A stretch of 64,000 bases of DNA, from contig JAFEDD010000005.1 in assembly GCA_018241765.1 (NCBI GenBank), positions 37,647 through 101,646 on the forward strand, read 5' to 3'. A program made the translations under genes and the position numbers. The notes under the pieces were generated by a model. It saw nothing but the letters and a program-made list of their open reading frames with translations, ran no database searches and was not told the DNA's origin. The stretch comes from Pseudomonadota bacterium. GTDB taxonomy: Bacteria > Pseudomonadota > Gammaproteobacteria > Burkholderiales > Casimicrobiaceae. Positions 29,049 through 37,700 of this stretch are shown here, piece by piece (position 1 is the first letter of the stretch; each line of letters starts with the position of its first letter).

Positions 29049-30203
29049 ATGACCGATTATCACGCCACACCACCCGACGCCCTGCGCACGCTGCCGACAC
29101 CGCTCGCGCTCCTCGATGCGCGGCGCATGCAGCGCAACATCGACGCCATGCAGGCGCGCATCGACGGGCTCGGCGTGAAGCTCAGGCCGCATGTGAAGAC
29201 CGGCAAGGCGATCGAGATCGTGCGTCGGCTGCGTGCGGCGGGCGCGAGCGGCGTCACGGTGTCGACGCTGCGCGAAGCGCAGGCCTGCTTCGCCGACGGC
29301 GTCACCGACATCCTCTACGCGGTCGGCATCGCCGCCGTGAAGCTGGAGCGCGTGCGGGCGCTGCGCGAACAGGGCTGCGCGCTGAAGATTCTCTGCGACA
29401 ACGAAGCGACGGCGCGCGCCATCGTCGAGCACGGCCGCGCGCATCGCCACCGCTTCGAGGTATGGCTCGAAATCGACACCGACGGCCACCGTGCCGGCCT
29501 CGATCCGCAGGGCGATGCGCTGCTCGCGGTGGCGCGCGTGCTGCACGAGGGCGGCGCCACCGTCGGCGGCGTGATGACGCACGCCGGCGCGAGCTACGAA
29601 TTGCACGACGACGAGGCGCTGCGCGCAATCGCCGAGACCGAACGCGCCGGCTGCGTGCGCGCGGCCGAGCGATTGCGCGAGACGGGCATTGCGTGCCCGA
29701 ACGTCAGCGTCGGCTCGACGCCGACCGCACTGAGCGCCGGCACGCTCTCCGGCGTGACCGAAGTGCGCGCCGGGGTCTATGTGTTTCAGGATCTGGTCAT
29801 GGCGAATGTCGGTGTCGCCACCTTCGACGACATCGCGCTTTCGGTGCTGACCACCGTCATCGGGCATCAGCGCGAGAAGGGCTGGGCGCTGATCGACGCC
29901 GGCTGGATGGCGCTGAGCCGCGACCGCGGCACCCAGGGGCAGGCGCATGACTACGGCTACGGGCAGGTCTGCGCGCTCGACGGTCGGCCGATGCACGGCT
30001 ACACCGTCGTCGCCGCCAATCAGGAGCACGGCATCATCGCCCGCGCCGACGCAGCGGACGCCGACATCGAGCGTCATCTGCCGGTCGGCACCACGTTGCG
30101 CATCCTGCCCAACCACGCCTGCGCGACGGCGGCGCAGTTCGATGAATACGTCGTGCTCGACGGCGACACGCTGACGCGGTGGCCGCGCTTCAACGGCTGG
30201 TGA
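29049..30203 (+). CDS. DSD1-family PLP enzyme (D-threonine aldolase/D-serine dehydratase-like)
   Basis: This 384-aa protein has an alanine-racemase-type TIM barrel. The PLP lysine is in 'LRPHVKTGK' (about residue 50). A C-terminal metal-binding 'PNHACATAAQFDEY', with the conserved His and Cys, marks the D-threonine aldolase/D-serine dehydratase (DSD1) group. These cleave D-threonine to glycine and acetaldehyde, or deaminate D-serine, with a divalent metal. Sequence alone does not separate the two. The ATG at 29049 is preferred over GTG 29040. It starts 98 bp from the divergent hydrolase and lies 17 bp upstream of the next secreted gene. Confidence 0.85.
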   Translation: MTDYHATPPDALRTLPTPLALLDARRMQRNIDAMQARIDGLGVKLRPHVKTGKAIEIVRRLRAAGASGVTVSTLREAQACFADGVTDILYAVGIAAVKLERVRALREQGCALKILCDNEATARAIVEHGRAHRHRFEVWLEIDTDGHRAGLDPQGDALLAVARVLHEGGATVGGVMTHAGASYELHDDEALRAIAETERAGCVRAAERLRETGIACPNVSVGSTPTALSAGTLSGVTEVRAGVYVFQDLVMANVGVATFDDIALSVLTTVIGHQREKGWALIDAGWMALSRDRGTQGQAHDYGYGQVCALDGRPMHGYTVVAANQEHGIIARADAADADIERHLPVGTTLRILPNHACATAAQFDEYVVLDGDTLTRWPRFNGW

Positions 30204-30220
30204 ACACGAAGGAGGACGCG

Positions 30221-31834
30221 ATGAGAATGCGACGACATGGGAAAGCGATGCGAACGGGCCACGCGTTGCTCGCGATCGCCGCGCTCGCTGCCGCCGCGGC
30301 GAGCACGGCTGCGCCGCCGATGATCGCCGGCTGCCCGATCTTCCCTGCCAACAACATCTGGAACGTGCCGGTCGACACGCTGCCGGTGCACGCCAATTCG
30401 GCCAATTTCGTCGCCTCGATCGGCAACAACGCCGGGCTGCACATGGACTTCGGCTCCGGCACCTGGAACGGGCGGCCGATGGGCATCCCGTTCACCACGG
30501 TGCCGTCGAACCAACCGAAGATGCCGATCAGCTTCGGTTATTTCGACGAAAGCGACCCCGGCCCGTACCCGATTCCCGCCGACATTCCGATCGAGGGCGG
30601 CGCCGCGTTCCCCTCGGGTGACCGTCACGGCATCGTCATCGAAACCGGCACCTGCACGCTCTACGAAACCTATCACCTGACGCAAACCCCCGCCTGGCCG
30701 GCGACACCGACCAGCTGGCAGGCCGATGCCGGCGCGGTGTGGTCGCTCAATTCGCATGCCTTGCGTCCGGCCGGATGGACTTCCGCCGATGCGGCGGGGT
30801 TGCCGATTCTGCCAGGCTTGATTCGCTACGAGGAGGTGGCCGCGGGCGAGATCACGCACGCACTGCGCTTCACGGCCGACGTCACCCGCAAGGCGTACGT
30901 GTGGCCGGCGCGGCACTTCGCCTCGAACAACACCAACCCCAACGTGCCGGCGATGGGGCAGCGCTTCCGGCTGAAGGCGAGCGTGTCGGAGACGCGCACG
31001 CCGCCGCTCTCCGCCACCGCGCGCACGATCCTTCGCGCGATGAAGAAGTACGGCATCATCCTCGCCGACAACGGCACCAACTGGTACGTGTCGGGCACCA
31101 CCGATTCGCGCTGGAACAACGATGAGCTGCACGAACTCGATTTCATTCGCGGCAGCGACTTCGAGGCGGTCGACGTGTCATCGCTGATGGTGAACGCGAA
31201 TTCCGGCGAGGCCGCCGTCGGCCCCATCACCTTGACCGGCACGATCAGCGGCAGCGCCGCAGCGCGCGCCGGCGTCACCTTCTGCGGTGGCGGTGCCGGC
31301 GTCAGCTGCACGACGAGCGACGCCAGCGGCAACTTCAGCTGCACGGTACCCTACGGCTATTCGGGACGCCTCTACCCGCGCTTGGCGGACACCCTCTTCT
31401 CGCCACCGCTGCGCATCGCCTCGGCCACCAGCAACGCGGCGCTGCCCACCCTCGCGGCGCGGCAGCCGACGACCTGCGATCTCGATGCCGATGCCAGCGG
31501 TGGCGACACACGCGCCTTCGCCGACGGTGTGCTCGCGCTGCGCTGGATGCTCGGCCTCAGCGGTGGCGCGCTGACCAGCGGCGCACTCGGACCCGGTGCG
31601 ACGCGCACGCAGCCCACCGACATCGCCGCGCACCTCACTGCACAGCAACTCGATCTCGATGGCGACTCCAGCGTCGACGCCACGACCGACGGCCTGATGC
31701 TCTTGCGCGCGCTGCTCGGCTTCGGCGGCAACGCCGTCGTGGCCGACGCCATCTCGCCGTGCGCAACACGCACCAACTGGAGCGCCATCCGCACGCGGCT
31801 GGCAAGCGTATGTGGGTTGGGCGTGGCGCCATAG
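30221..31834 (+). CDS. Secreted protein of unknown function with dockerin-like C-terminal domain
   Basis: This 537-aa exported protein has an Ala-rich signal peptide ending near STAAPP. Residues 35-320 form a domain seen in scattered secreted bacterial proteins ('FPANNIWNVPVD', 'PAGWTSADAAGLPILPGLIR', 'YVWPARHFAS', 'YGIILADNGTNWYVSG') whose function I do not know. A small Ig/carboxypeptidase-regulatory-like module follows. The last ~110 residues contain two dockerin-like calcium-loop segments, 'DLDADASGGDTRAFADGVLA' and 'DLDGDSSVDATTDGLMLL', each leading into an 'LRALLGF' helix. Dockerins bind cohesins in cellulosomes, but in proteobacteria the role is unclear. The start has an ideal GGAGG 6 nt upstream. 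Confidence 0.8.
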   Translation: MRMRRHGKAMRTGHALLAIAALAAAAASTAAPPMIAGCPIFPANNIWNVPVDTLPVHANSANFVASIGNNAGLHMDFGSGTWNGRPMGIPFTTVPSNQPKMPISFGYFDESDPGPYPIPADIPIEGGAAFPSGDRHGIVIETGTCTLYETYHLTQTPAWPATPTSWQADAGAVWSLNSHALRPAGWTSADAAGLPILPGLIRYEEVAAGEITHALRFTADVTRKAYVWPARHFASNNTNPNVPAMGQRFRLKASVSETRTPPLSATARTILRAMKKYGIILADNGTNWYVSGTTDSRWNNDELHELDFIRGSDFEAVDVSSLMVNANSGEAAVGPITLTGTISGSAAARAGVTFCGGGAGVSCTTSDASGNFSCTVPYGYSGRLYPRLADTLFSPPLRIASATSNAALPTLAARQPTTCDLDADASGGDTRAFADGVLALRWMLGLSGGALTSGALGPGATRTQPTDIAAHLTAQQLDLDGDSSVDATTDGLMLLRALLGFGGNAVVADAISPCATRTNWSAIRTRLASVCGLGVAP

Positions 31835-31885
31835 GGAGCCTTTGCATACCCTACCGCGTCGCAGGTATCTGCGGTCTTGGGTGAA

Positions 31886-32593
31886 ATGAATGTTCTCCAA
31901 ACCCTTGCCCGCGGCGAACGTGCCGTAGGTGTTGCCAGCAAAGCCGTTGCAATGATGAGCGCCGCCGTCGACCATGTTATCTGCGTATTCCTGGGCACGC
32001 CGCCGCGCGAGCTGAAGATGTCGGCGTTGCCGGGGTGGCGCGCGGCGTTCCTGGCTTTTCGCACGACGCCATCGCCTGTCGACGGCGGCCCGGCGATGCC
32101 GATTCGACGAGCGCTCGCGCAGGCGCTGTGTGCGCATTGGGCCGTCACCTTTGTCGGCGAGATCGGCGACGAGGCAGCGGGCCGTGCATGGCAGAGCCAC
32201 GGCAACTATGCGGTACGCCGTACGACGCGCTGGCCACGGCGGGCGATCCCGCTGGTGTGGACGCGAGCGCCGGAAATTGCCGTGCATCTTTTCGATCAGT
32301 ATTGGTCGAGCGAGACGCAGGTTGCGCTCTTTGGCGAAGGTGAGGCGCCGGTCGACGGCGAGGGTGTCGTGGGCGAGCATTCGCACGCACGCACCCTCGA
32401 AGTGCTGCTCGGGCAGCCCGGTTGTCGCGGCGCTCTGGTGCCGGGCGTGGATGGTGATTTCGCGGCGCTGTACGCTCGTGACGAAGCGACGCTCGGTCAA
32501 TGGCAGGACAGCCTGCGCGTGGCGTGCCACGCTCAGGCGGTCGATTGGCGATACGCGCAAACCGTCGCGGAGTTCATGCGCGCGGGCGTCTGA
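31886..32593 (+). CDS. Hypothetical protein
   Basis: This is an open frame of 235 codons that I cannot assign to a family. Visible features are a central aromatic-rich stretch ('HLFDQYWSSETQVALFGEGE') and a C-terminal half with regular Ala/Leu/Glu content. There is no signal peptide or transmembrane segment. ATG 31886 is taken as start; TTG 31877 and a later ATG at about 32098 are possible. It follows the dockerin-like gene by 51 bp and converges on the speD-speE fusion. A long antisense frame also exists here, so coding status rests on packing and codon bias alone. Confidence 0.45.
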   Translation: MNVLQTLARGERAVGVASKAVAMMSAAVDHVICVFLGTPPRELKMSALPGWRAAFLAFRTTPSPVDGGPAMPIRRALAQALCAHWAVTFVGEIGDEAAGRAWQSHGNYAVRRTTRWPRRAIPLVWTRAPEIAVHLFDQYWSSETQVALFGEGEAPVDGEGVVGEHSHARTLEVLLGQPGCRGALVPGVDGDFAALYARDEATLGQWQDSLRVACHAQAVDWRYAQTVAEFMRAGV

Positions 32594-32638
32594 GTCCGGC
32601 GCAACGTCGGTGCTGCGCGCGGTGACTCATCGTCGAAT

Positions 32639-33910
32639 TCAGGCGCCGAGCGCCTCGGCGTAGAGCGGCCACGCGAAGAGCGAGGCGTGCACGCGCGGCG
32701 AGTAGAAGCGCAACCCCTCGATGTGGTGCTGCGCGAGGCGCGCCTTGATGTCCGCTGCGCCGAGGGTGCTCGGGTCGTGGTTCATCGAGGCGACGGCAAG
32801 CCCCCACTCGCAACCGTAGAGCGGCATGTAGGCCTTGTAGGCGGCGACGTGGCGGAACACGTCGCGCAGGTCGCTGAGCGTGCGGCGGAAGCGGTCGGGG
32901 TGATGAAAGGCGCTGCCGATGTGCAGCGTGACCAGGCCGCCGGGCGTCAGCCGTGAGCGGATCAGCTCGTAGGTCTCGCGGCTGTAGAGCGCGCTGGCGT
33001 GGCTGCCGGACTCGCTGTCGGCGCCACCGGGGTCGGTCAGGTCCATGACCACGAGGTCGAAGCGCGGATCGTTCACGCGTGGTTTGCGCAGCGCTTCGAA
33101 GGCGTCACCGATGCGCACCTCGACGCGCGGGTCGTCGAGCGCGCGCCGATTGACGTCGGCAAATTCGCGGCGACAGGTGTCGATGACCTCGGGGTCGAGC
33201 TCGGCGACGATGATGCGTTCGATGCCCGCATAGCGCAGCAGTTCGCGCGCGCTGCAACCGTCGCCGCCGCCCATCACCAGCGCGTGGCGTGGCGCGTTGT
33301 GGGCGAGCGCCGGCACATGCACCATGCACTCGTGGTAGATGAATTCGTCGCGCTCGCTGGCCATGAAGGCGCCGTCGAGCGAGAACATGCGGCCGAGCGC
33401 ACGCGTGTCGTGCCATTCGAGCCGTTGCAGGCCCGTCTCAACCACGCGCGGCGGACGCCGACGGGCGAAGCCATGCACGACGTCCGGAGTCAGCCATTCG
33501 ATGGCGAGGTGCGCCGGGTCGGGGGAGTCGGGCGACTGCGGCACACCGCGCAGCAGGCTGTTGCGGTTCGCGCGCTCGGGGGCGAAAAGCCGCACCAGCT
33601 CATCGGTCAGCATCTGCGCCTTGCTCGTGTTGTCGCTGGTGAAGTTGCAGACGTAGACGTCGAGCGTCACCGCGTCGAGCTCGGGCCAGGTGTGCACGGC
33701 CAGATGCGATTCGGCCAACAGCACGAGGCCGGTGACGCCGCCGGGCTGCTCGTTGAAATCGGCGAACTGGTGGAAGTCGTCACCGACGACGGTCAGGCCG
33801 GAGCGCCGCACGAGCCGTATGCAGGCTTCCTGCAGCACGCCGCGGTCGATCATCAGATCGCGCGCGGCCTTGCAGTCGAAGAGATCGGCGGTGAGGTGGA
33901 TTCCTTGCAT
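32639..33910 (-). CDS. Bifunctional S-adenosylmethionine decarboxylase-spermidine synthase fusion
   Basis: One 423-aa reading frame joins two polyamine enzymes. Residues 1-120 are a prokaryotic SpeD: the self-cleavage site is Glu67-Ser68 in 'LAESHLAVHTWPE', with His73 and catalytic Cys88 in place, so a pyruvoyl group can form. Residues about 150-423 are a spermidine synthase: 'VMGGGDGCSARELLRY' binds decarboxylated SAM, 'VAELDPEVI' holds the next acidic contact, and 'VMDLTDPGG' holds the catalytic Asp. The fusion would make decarboxylated SAM and pass it to aminopropyl transfer. SpeD autoprocessing would still leave the alpha chain attached to SpeE. The start at 33910 matches the SpeD N-terminus. 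No ornithine or arginine decarboxylase is nearby. Confidence 0.92.
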   Translation of the reverse strand: MQGIHLTADLFDCKAARDLMIDRGVLQEACIRLVRRSGLTVVGDDFHQFADFNEQPGGVTGLVLLAESHLAVHTWPELDAVTLDVYVCNFTSDNTSKAQMLTDELVRLFAPERANRNSLLRGVPQSPDSPDPAHLAIEWLTPDVVHGFARRRPPRVVETGLQRLEWHDTRALGRMFSLDGAFMASERDEFIYHECMVHVPALAHNAPRHALVMGGGDGCSARELLRYAGIERIIVAELDPEVIDTCRREFADVNRRALDDPRVEVRIGDAFEALRKPRVNDPRFDLVVMDLTDPGGADSESGSHASALYSRETYELIRSRLTPGGLVTLHIGSAFHHPDRFRRTLSDLRDVFRHVAAYKAYMPLYGCEWGLAVASMNHDPSTLGAADIKARLAQHHIEGLRFYSPRVHASLFAWPLYAEALGA

Positions 33911-34071
33911 GGCAACGGCCTTTCGATGAATGACGGTGACCAGAACCCGAAGGCACGCCGAAGCCCGGTGCTCGCCGTGCCGGTCAAGGCCAAAGCCCGA
34001 AGCGCCGCACGCGCGCGGCGCTCTGGGTGGGCCGCTGCGGGCCGCAACGATGCAGGAAGTTCGGCGAAGCC

Positions 34072-34503
34072 CTAGGGCTTCAGATAGGCGAAATGTTCGC
34101 GAGTCTGCAATTGCGCGATGCGCACGACGCCGGACGGGGTGAAGTCGGCGTCGAGGATGAACTGCTCTTTCTTGAGGTTGCGGTTCTTGAGCGTGATCTC
34201 GCAGACCTCGAATTTTACCCCGCGCGCTTTCAGCGCCGAGACGAGCGGCGCGTACTCGGTCTTGCTCTTTTCGTCGCGCGCCCCCTCCATCAGCAGATCG
34301 ACGCCGTCGGCGTGGGTGACGACGATGATCTTCGTCTCCGGCGCGACATCGAGATGGTTGCGCAGGTTGCGCAGCGCCTTGAGCCCCTGCAGCGCCGCGT
34401 TGTCGATGTGATAGACGGCCTTGTCCTGCGCGAAGGCGGCCATCGAGCAGAGCATCAGCATGAGCGCCAGCAAATGGCGGAACAGACTCGATGGTGCTTT
34501 CAT
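34072..34503 (-). CDS. Exported DsrE-family protein
   Basis: This 143-aa protein has a signal peptide (hydrophobic 9-24, cleaved after AFA) followed by a DsrE/DsrF-like alpha/beta fold: 'YHIDNAALQGLKALRNLRNHL', 'IIVVTHADGVDLL' and 'CEITLKNRNL'. Cytoplasmic DsrE proteins relay sulfur on a conserved Cys. This periplasmic type keeps one Cys, in 'FEVCEITL', at the usual site. GGAG lies before ATG 34503. A 16-bp perfect palindrome (34066-34081) overlaps the stop. It is the last gene of a minus-strand run of small envelope proteins. Confidence 0.8.
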   Translation of the reverse strand: MKAPSSLFRHLLALMLMLCSMAAFAQDKAVYHIDNAALQGLKALRNLRNHLDVAPETKIIVVTHADGVDLLMEGARDEKSKTEYAPLVSALKARGVKFEVCEITLKNRNLKKEQFILDADFTPSGVVRIAQLQTREHFAYLKP

Positions 34504-34565
34504 GGGCGTCTCCTGCGGGGTGGGTCGGAAGCGCCCGAGTGTAATGCGCCGTGGCGCGAACGCGG

Positions 34566-35369
34566 CTACAGACGCAGCGTCTGCGACGCACCGCCGAGCC
34601 GCGCGTCGCGCATCCAGGCGAACACCGACTCCACGGTCACCGTCTCGATGCGGTCGGAGAAGCGCTTGTCGTTCGGGTGGTCGTCGAAGGCGACGTTGGC
34701 GGCGCTGATGCGCGCGCCGAGTCGCGTCAACGGACCGAGTGTCAGCGCGGTCGGGCGAAAGCCGCGCGCACGCAGCCAGCTCTGTGCCTGAGCGCGGTTG
34801 CGGATGTCGGCATCCATGGCCATCGCCAGCGTCTCCAGCACCCATTGGTTTGACTGCTGATATTTGCCGCCCCAGACGTAGCTCACGATGCTGTAGGGCC
34901 GAACGTGCAGCGCGGTGACGCGGCTGCCGTCGTCGAGCAGCGCGTAGAGCCGCGATTGCACGTCCGGTGTCGGCACCACCCACGCCGCCTCGTAGCGAAA
35001 CGGGTCATCGAGGAAGAATTCGCCCAAGCCCTGGCGGTACAGCGCGGCCTCGGCGCTGCCGCAGGCGTTGAGCTTGTGCACGACGCGCCACGTACCGCCA
35101 TCGGTGCGATAGGCGAAGCCCAGATGCGAATAGCGCAGGCCGTAGCGGCTCAGGTCCTGCCCGGCCCGTGCCAGCAGCACGACGCGCGCGCCGCTGGCGT
35201 TCAGCGCGTAGAGCGTCTGCGCGGCCAGCGTGAGGCCGCGACTGACGGCGCGCGGATCGGCCGCTTGTTGCTCGCAGGAGCGCCCGGCGTGCGCCGGAGC
35301 GGCCAGCGTGAGCAGTGCGGCCAGCGCGGCGATGGTGAAGGCGCGCAGGATGGATTTCGGCGTGTTCAT
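34566..35369 (-). CDS. DUF2145 family secreted protein
   Basis: This 267-aa protein matches DUF2145: a signal peptide ends at AHAG, then 'YSHLGFAYR', 'VVHKLNACGS', 'LGEFFLDDPFRYEAAWVVP' and 'SNQWVLETLA', blocks shared across the family. The His/Cys/Asn pattern suggests an NlpC/P60-like papain-fold hydrolase, but this is inference; no function is established. It starts at ATG 35369 with a GGGAAA ahead. It is 16 bp from the upstream gene and 62 bp from the DsrE gene, so an operon is likely. Confidence 0.82.
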   Translation of the reverse strand: MNTPKSILRAFTIAALAALLTLAAPAHAGRSCEQQAADPRAVSRGLTLAAQTLYALNASGARVVLLARAGQDLSRYGLRYSHLGFAYRTDGGTWRVVHKLNACGSAEAALYRQGLGEFFLDDPFRYEAAWVVPTPDVQSRLYALLDDGSRVTALHVRPYSIVSYVWGGKYQQSNQWVLETLAMAMDADIRNRAQAQSWLRARGFRPTALTLGPLTRLGARISAANVAFDDHPNDKRFSDRIETVTVESVFAWMRDARLGGASQTLRL

Positions 35370-35385
35370 GGGGTTTCCCAACGCC

Positions 35386-35913
35386 TCAGTCGGTGAGTCG
35401 CTCGTCGTGCAGCAGCGCGCGCCCCAGGGCGTTCGGCAGGAAGGCGATGACTTCGCCCGCCGCCGAGAGCAGGGTGCCGGAGGCGAGCGCGCTCACCGTC
35501 ACGCTCTGCCCCACCGAGAGGGCGCTGCGTTCGATGCCGCGACTCGCGATTTCGAGGCTGACGCGGGCGCCGTCGGAGGCGCGCTCGAGCACGCAGAGCG
35601 TGATGCGTCCCGAGACTTCGACCGATTGGACGATGAGCACGGCGCCGCCGACCGACAGCGCCACCGGCAACGCGGCGACGGAGGCGCTTGCACTCGATGC
35701 GCCGACGCCGGCGACGACGACCGAGGCGACGGGCAGCGCGGAGAGCGTGCTGAGTGCCGAGGGCGCGTCGCCACGATGCGCGTGAGCGCCCAGTGGCGCG
35801 ACGGCGAGGGTGGCCGCTGCGGCGAGCGTGGCGGCATGCCGCAACGGGTGTTGCCAGCCGCGGCCGGTGGCGGCATGGCGGTTGCCGGAAGCGAGGCGGA
35901 TGATGAGTTTCAT
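35386..35913 (-). CDS. Hypothetical secreted protein
   Basis: This 175-aa protein has an N-terminal basic region and a hydrophobic segment cleaved after AHAH, so it is exported. The mature part is rich in Ala, Ser and Val ('ASVVVAGVGASSASASVAALPVA') and predicted to be beta-rich, ending 'LHDERLTD'. I recognise no family, although in other bacteria similar short proteins sit beside DUF2145 genes. AAGGAA precedes ATG 35913. It lies between the YiaA/B-like gene (34 bp) and the DUF2145 gene (16 bp). Confidence 0.7.
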   Translation of the reverse strand: MKLIIRLASGNRHAATGRGWQHPLRHAATLAAAATLAVAPLGAHAHRGDAPSALSTLSALPVASVVVAGVGASSASASVAALPVALSVGGAVLIVQSVEVSGRITLCVLERASDGARVSLEIASRGIERSALSVGQSVTVSALASGTLLSAAGEVIAFLPNALGRALLHDERLTD

Positions 35914-35947
35914 GGTCGTTTTCCTTGCGTTCGAAATCGGGGCGAGG

Positions 35948-36388
35948 TCACGCGGCGTTGCCGCTGTGGCGTGCTTCGGCGAGGTCCGCGTCATGGGCGT
36001 CGCGCAGCGTTTTCGCCAGCGTGAACGTGGTGGTGATGAGGTAGAGCCAGCTCACCAGCAGGAAGGCCTTGTAGGTCTCGTTGATGCTCATGCGCGAGAG
36101 CCCCCAGCCGGTGAGCCCCATGGCGAGCGCGAAGCCGCCGTGGACGACCCAGCGCCACAGCGGCGTGTCGGTGCGCTGGCGCTGGTTGTCGCGCACGAAT
36201 TTCGAGAGCATGAAGGTGGCCGACAGGCAGAACAGGTAGCCCATGATCATGAACGCGCGGTCGATGTCCTGACCGGGCAGAAAGGCGAGGCCGGTGGCGC
36301 ACAGAAAGACGGCGATGGCGAACGACACCCAGACCTGAAGCCGCCAGGCCGGAGTGTCGCGTGGGATGATCACGTTCGAAGGGTTCAT
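35948..36388 (-). CDS. YiaA/YiaB-family inner membrane protein
   Basis: This 146-aa protein has four transmembrane segments in two repeats of the YiaA/YiaB domain: 'AWRLQVWVSFAIAVFLCATG' with 'GYLFCLSATFMLSK', then a second pair ending 'YLITTTFTLAKTLRD'. The function of the family is unknown. It is the first gene of the minus-strand run through 34072, which otherwise encodes exported proteins. Confidence 0.85.
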   Translation of the reverse strand: MNPSNVIIPRDTPAWRLQVWVSFAIAVFLCATGLAFLPGQDIDRAFMIMGYLFCLSATFMLSKFVRDNQRQRTDTPLWRWVVHGGFALAMGLTGWGLSRMSINETYKAFLLVSWLYLITTTFTLAKTLRDAHDADLAEARHSGNAA

Positions 36389-36535
36389 GTCGGGTTCGCG
36401 TGCGAGTTGAAGACGGCGCGAACTGTTGCATGGCGCGGGCGTGGCGGCCAGCGCTCGATGTGGCGTACCGCACCGCAGTGCGTTGGGTATCGCGATTCGA
36501 TACCGGCTGGATGCCGGAGAGTCGGGAGGCGCGGC

Positions 36536-36829
36536 TCAGGCGTCGCCGAAGCGCGCTTCGTAGCAGACGCCGTGGGCGTCGGCGCTGGTGACCGTGGCGA
36601 TGAAGTCGATTGCTTCGCCATCGGGCAGCACGCCGCGGCGCAACCCGCCGCGCCGGTCGCTGTCGGGCGGCGCCGTGAGGAGCACCCGGAAGCGCTCGCT
36701 GGAGGGCGCCTGCGTCGAGGCGTCGCCGATCACGCCGTCGATGCGCCACATCTCGACGCCACCGTCGGCGTCGACGGAGAGCCGTCGCCCGAGCAGCGAT
36801 TGCAGGATGTCGGCAGTCAACGTCACCAT
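36536..36829 (-). CDS. Small DUF6916-like protein
   Basis: This 97-aa protein opens 'MVTLTADILQSLLGRRLSV' and ends 'ADAHGVCYEARFGDA'. The pattern fits a small beta-rich family (DUF6916-like) in which an N-terminal 'L....F..LLG' is followed by an 'R..LL..P' strand and a C-terminal 'D..G..YEA.F'. The family has no known role. The open frame extends far upstream, but the ATG at 36829 matches the family start. It is divergent from the HAD phosphatase gene. Confidence 0.6.
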   Translation of the reverse strand: MVTLTADILQSLLGRRLSVDADGGVEMWRIDGVIGDASTQAPSSERFRVLLTAPPDSDRRGGLRRGVLPDGEAIDFIATVTSADAHGVCYEARFGDA

Positions 36830-36931
36830 GGCAGGAGCGAACACAAACGGGCAGCGGAATTTCACCATATCACGCCGCGGCCGCGCGGGCCGTGCTGCAG
36901 CGCGCCGCGGCAAACCCCTATGCTTGCCGCC

Positions 36932-37582
36932 ATGGATATCGTGTTCGATTTCGGCAATGTGCTCGTTGAATGGGATCCGGTGCGGCTGATCGAGGCGCAT
37001 TACGCCGTCGCCTCGCGGCCGGGGTGGACGGCCGAGCGACTGGCGCAGGTGCTGGTCGAGCACACCGACTGGCATGATTTCGATCGCGGTGTCATCGACG
37101 GCGCGACGCTGGCGGCGCGCTGCGCTGCGCGGTTGTCGTTGCCCGAGGCGCCGCTCGCCGCGTTCATCGAGCGCATTCCGCATGTGCTGCCGATGTTCGA
37201 GGCCTCCGTCGCCGCGGTCGAGACGCTGACGGCGGTGCCGCGCGGCGAACGTGAGGGCGGGCGTCGCGTGCTGTATCTCTCGAACATGCCGACGCGCTTC
37301 TCCGACGTGCTGGAGGCGCGCTGCGCGTGGATTGCGCGCTTCGACGGCGGTGTGTTTTCGGGGCGCGTGCAGCAGCTGAAGCCGGATGCGGCGATCTATG
37401 CGACGCTGGAGTCGCGCTACGGGCTGGAGCCGGCACGCCTGCTGTTTCTCGACGATTCGGCCGCGAACGTCGCCGCGGCGCGCTCGCGCGGCTGGACGGC
37501 CGAGCGCATCGACCGGCCCGGTCGCGTCATCGAGGCGCTGGCCGATCATGGGGTGCTGGCGGCGCCGCCGCGTGCGCTGTGA
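36932..37582 (+). CDS. HAD-superfamily phosphatase (YihX-like)
   Basis: This 216-aa HAD subfamily IA hydrolase has motif I 'FDFGNVLVEWD', in which the second Asp is Gly, as in E. coli YihX (alpha-D-glucose-1-phosphate phosphatase). Motif II is 'YLSNMP', motif III 'LKPDAAIY' and motif IV 'LFLDDSAANV'. A sugar-phosphate substrate is plausible but not shown. A TATGCT box ends 7 nt before ATG 36932, so the transcript may be leaderless; an in-frame ATG at 36920 lies inside that box. Confidence 0.85.
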   Translation: MDIVFDFGNVLVEWDPVRLIEAHYAVASRPGWTAERLAQVLVEHTDWHDFDRGVIDGATLAARCAARLSLPEAPLAAFIERIPHVLPMFEASVAAVETLTAVPRGEREGGRRVLYLSNMPTRFSDVLEARCAWIARFDGGVFSGRVQQLKPDAAIYATLESRYGLEPARLLFLDDSAANVAAARSRGWTAERIDRPGRVIEALADHGVLAAPPRAL

Positions 37583-37606
37583 CGCTCGATTCCTGGGCCC
37601 CGTTAC

Positions 37607-37700
37607 AGCTTGAAGCTGGAAGCCGCATCCACAACGGGCTTCAGGCCGAAAAACGGCAGAAGTCGACATGGAAAATCGAAAAACTGCCGTTCGCGCCGGA
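37607..37700. repeat. Dispersed hairpin repeat, copy 4 (right arm lost)
   Basis: The left arm CAGCTTGAAGCTGGAAGCCG... GGGCTTC and the core with AAGTCGAC match the other copies. No arm like GAAGCCCGTCATGGATG follows. The inner CGGCAG...CTGCCG pair persists. The rest of the 238-bp gap before lexA shows nothing else. Confidence 0.6.

Noticed and set aside
31178-32560. 460-codon minus-strand ORF opposite the hypothetical gene at 31886
   Set aside because: It overlaps most of the dockerin-like gene's 3' end antisense and carries no recognisable motif; the plus-strand frame packs better with its neighbours.
34066-34081. 16-bp perfect palindrome GAAGCCCTAGGGCTTC as a terminator
   Set aside because: It has no loop and no T-run and overlaps the DsrE stop codon; it could be chance.
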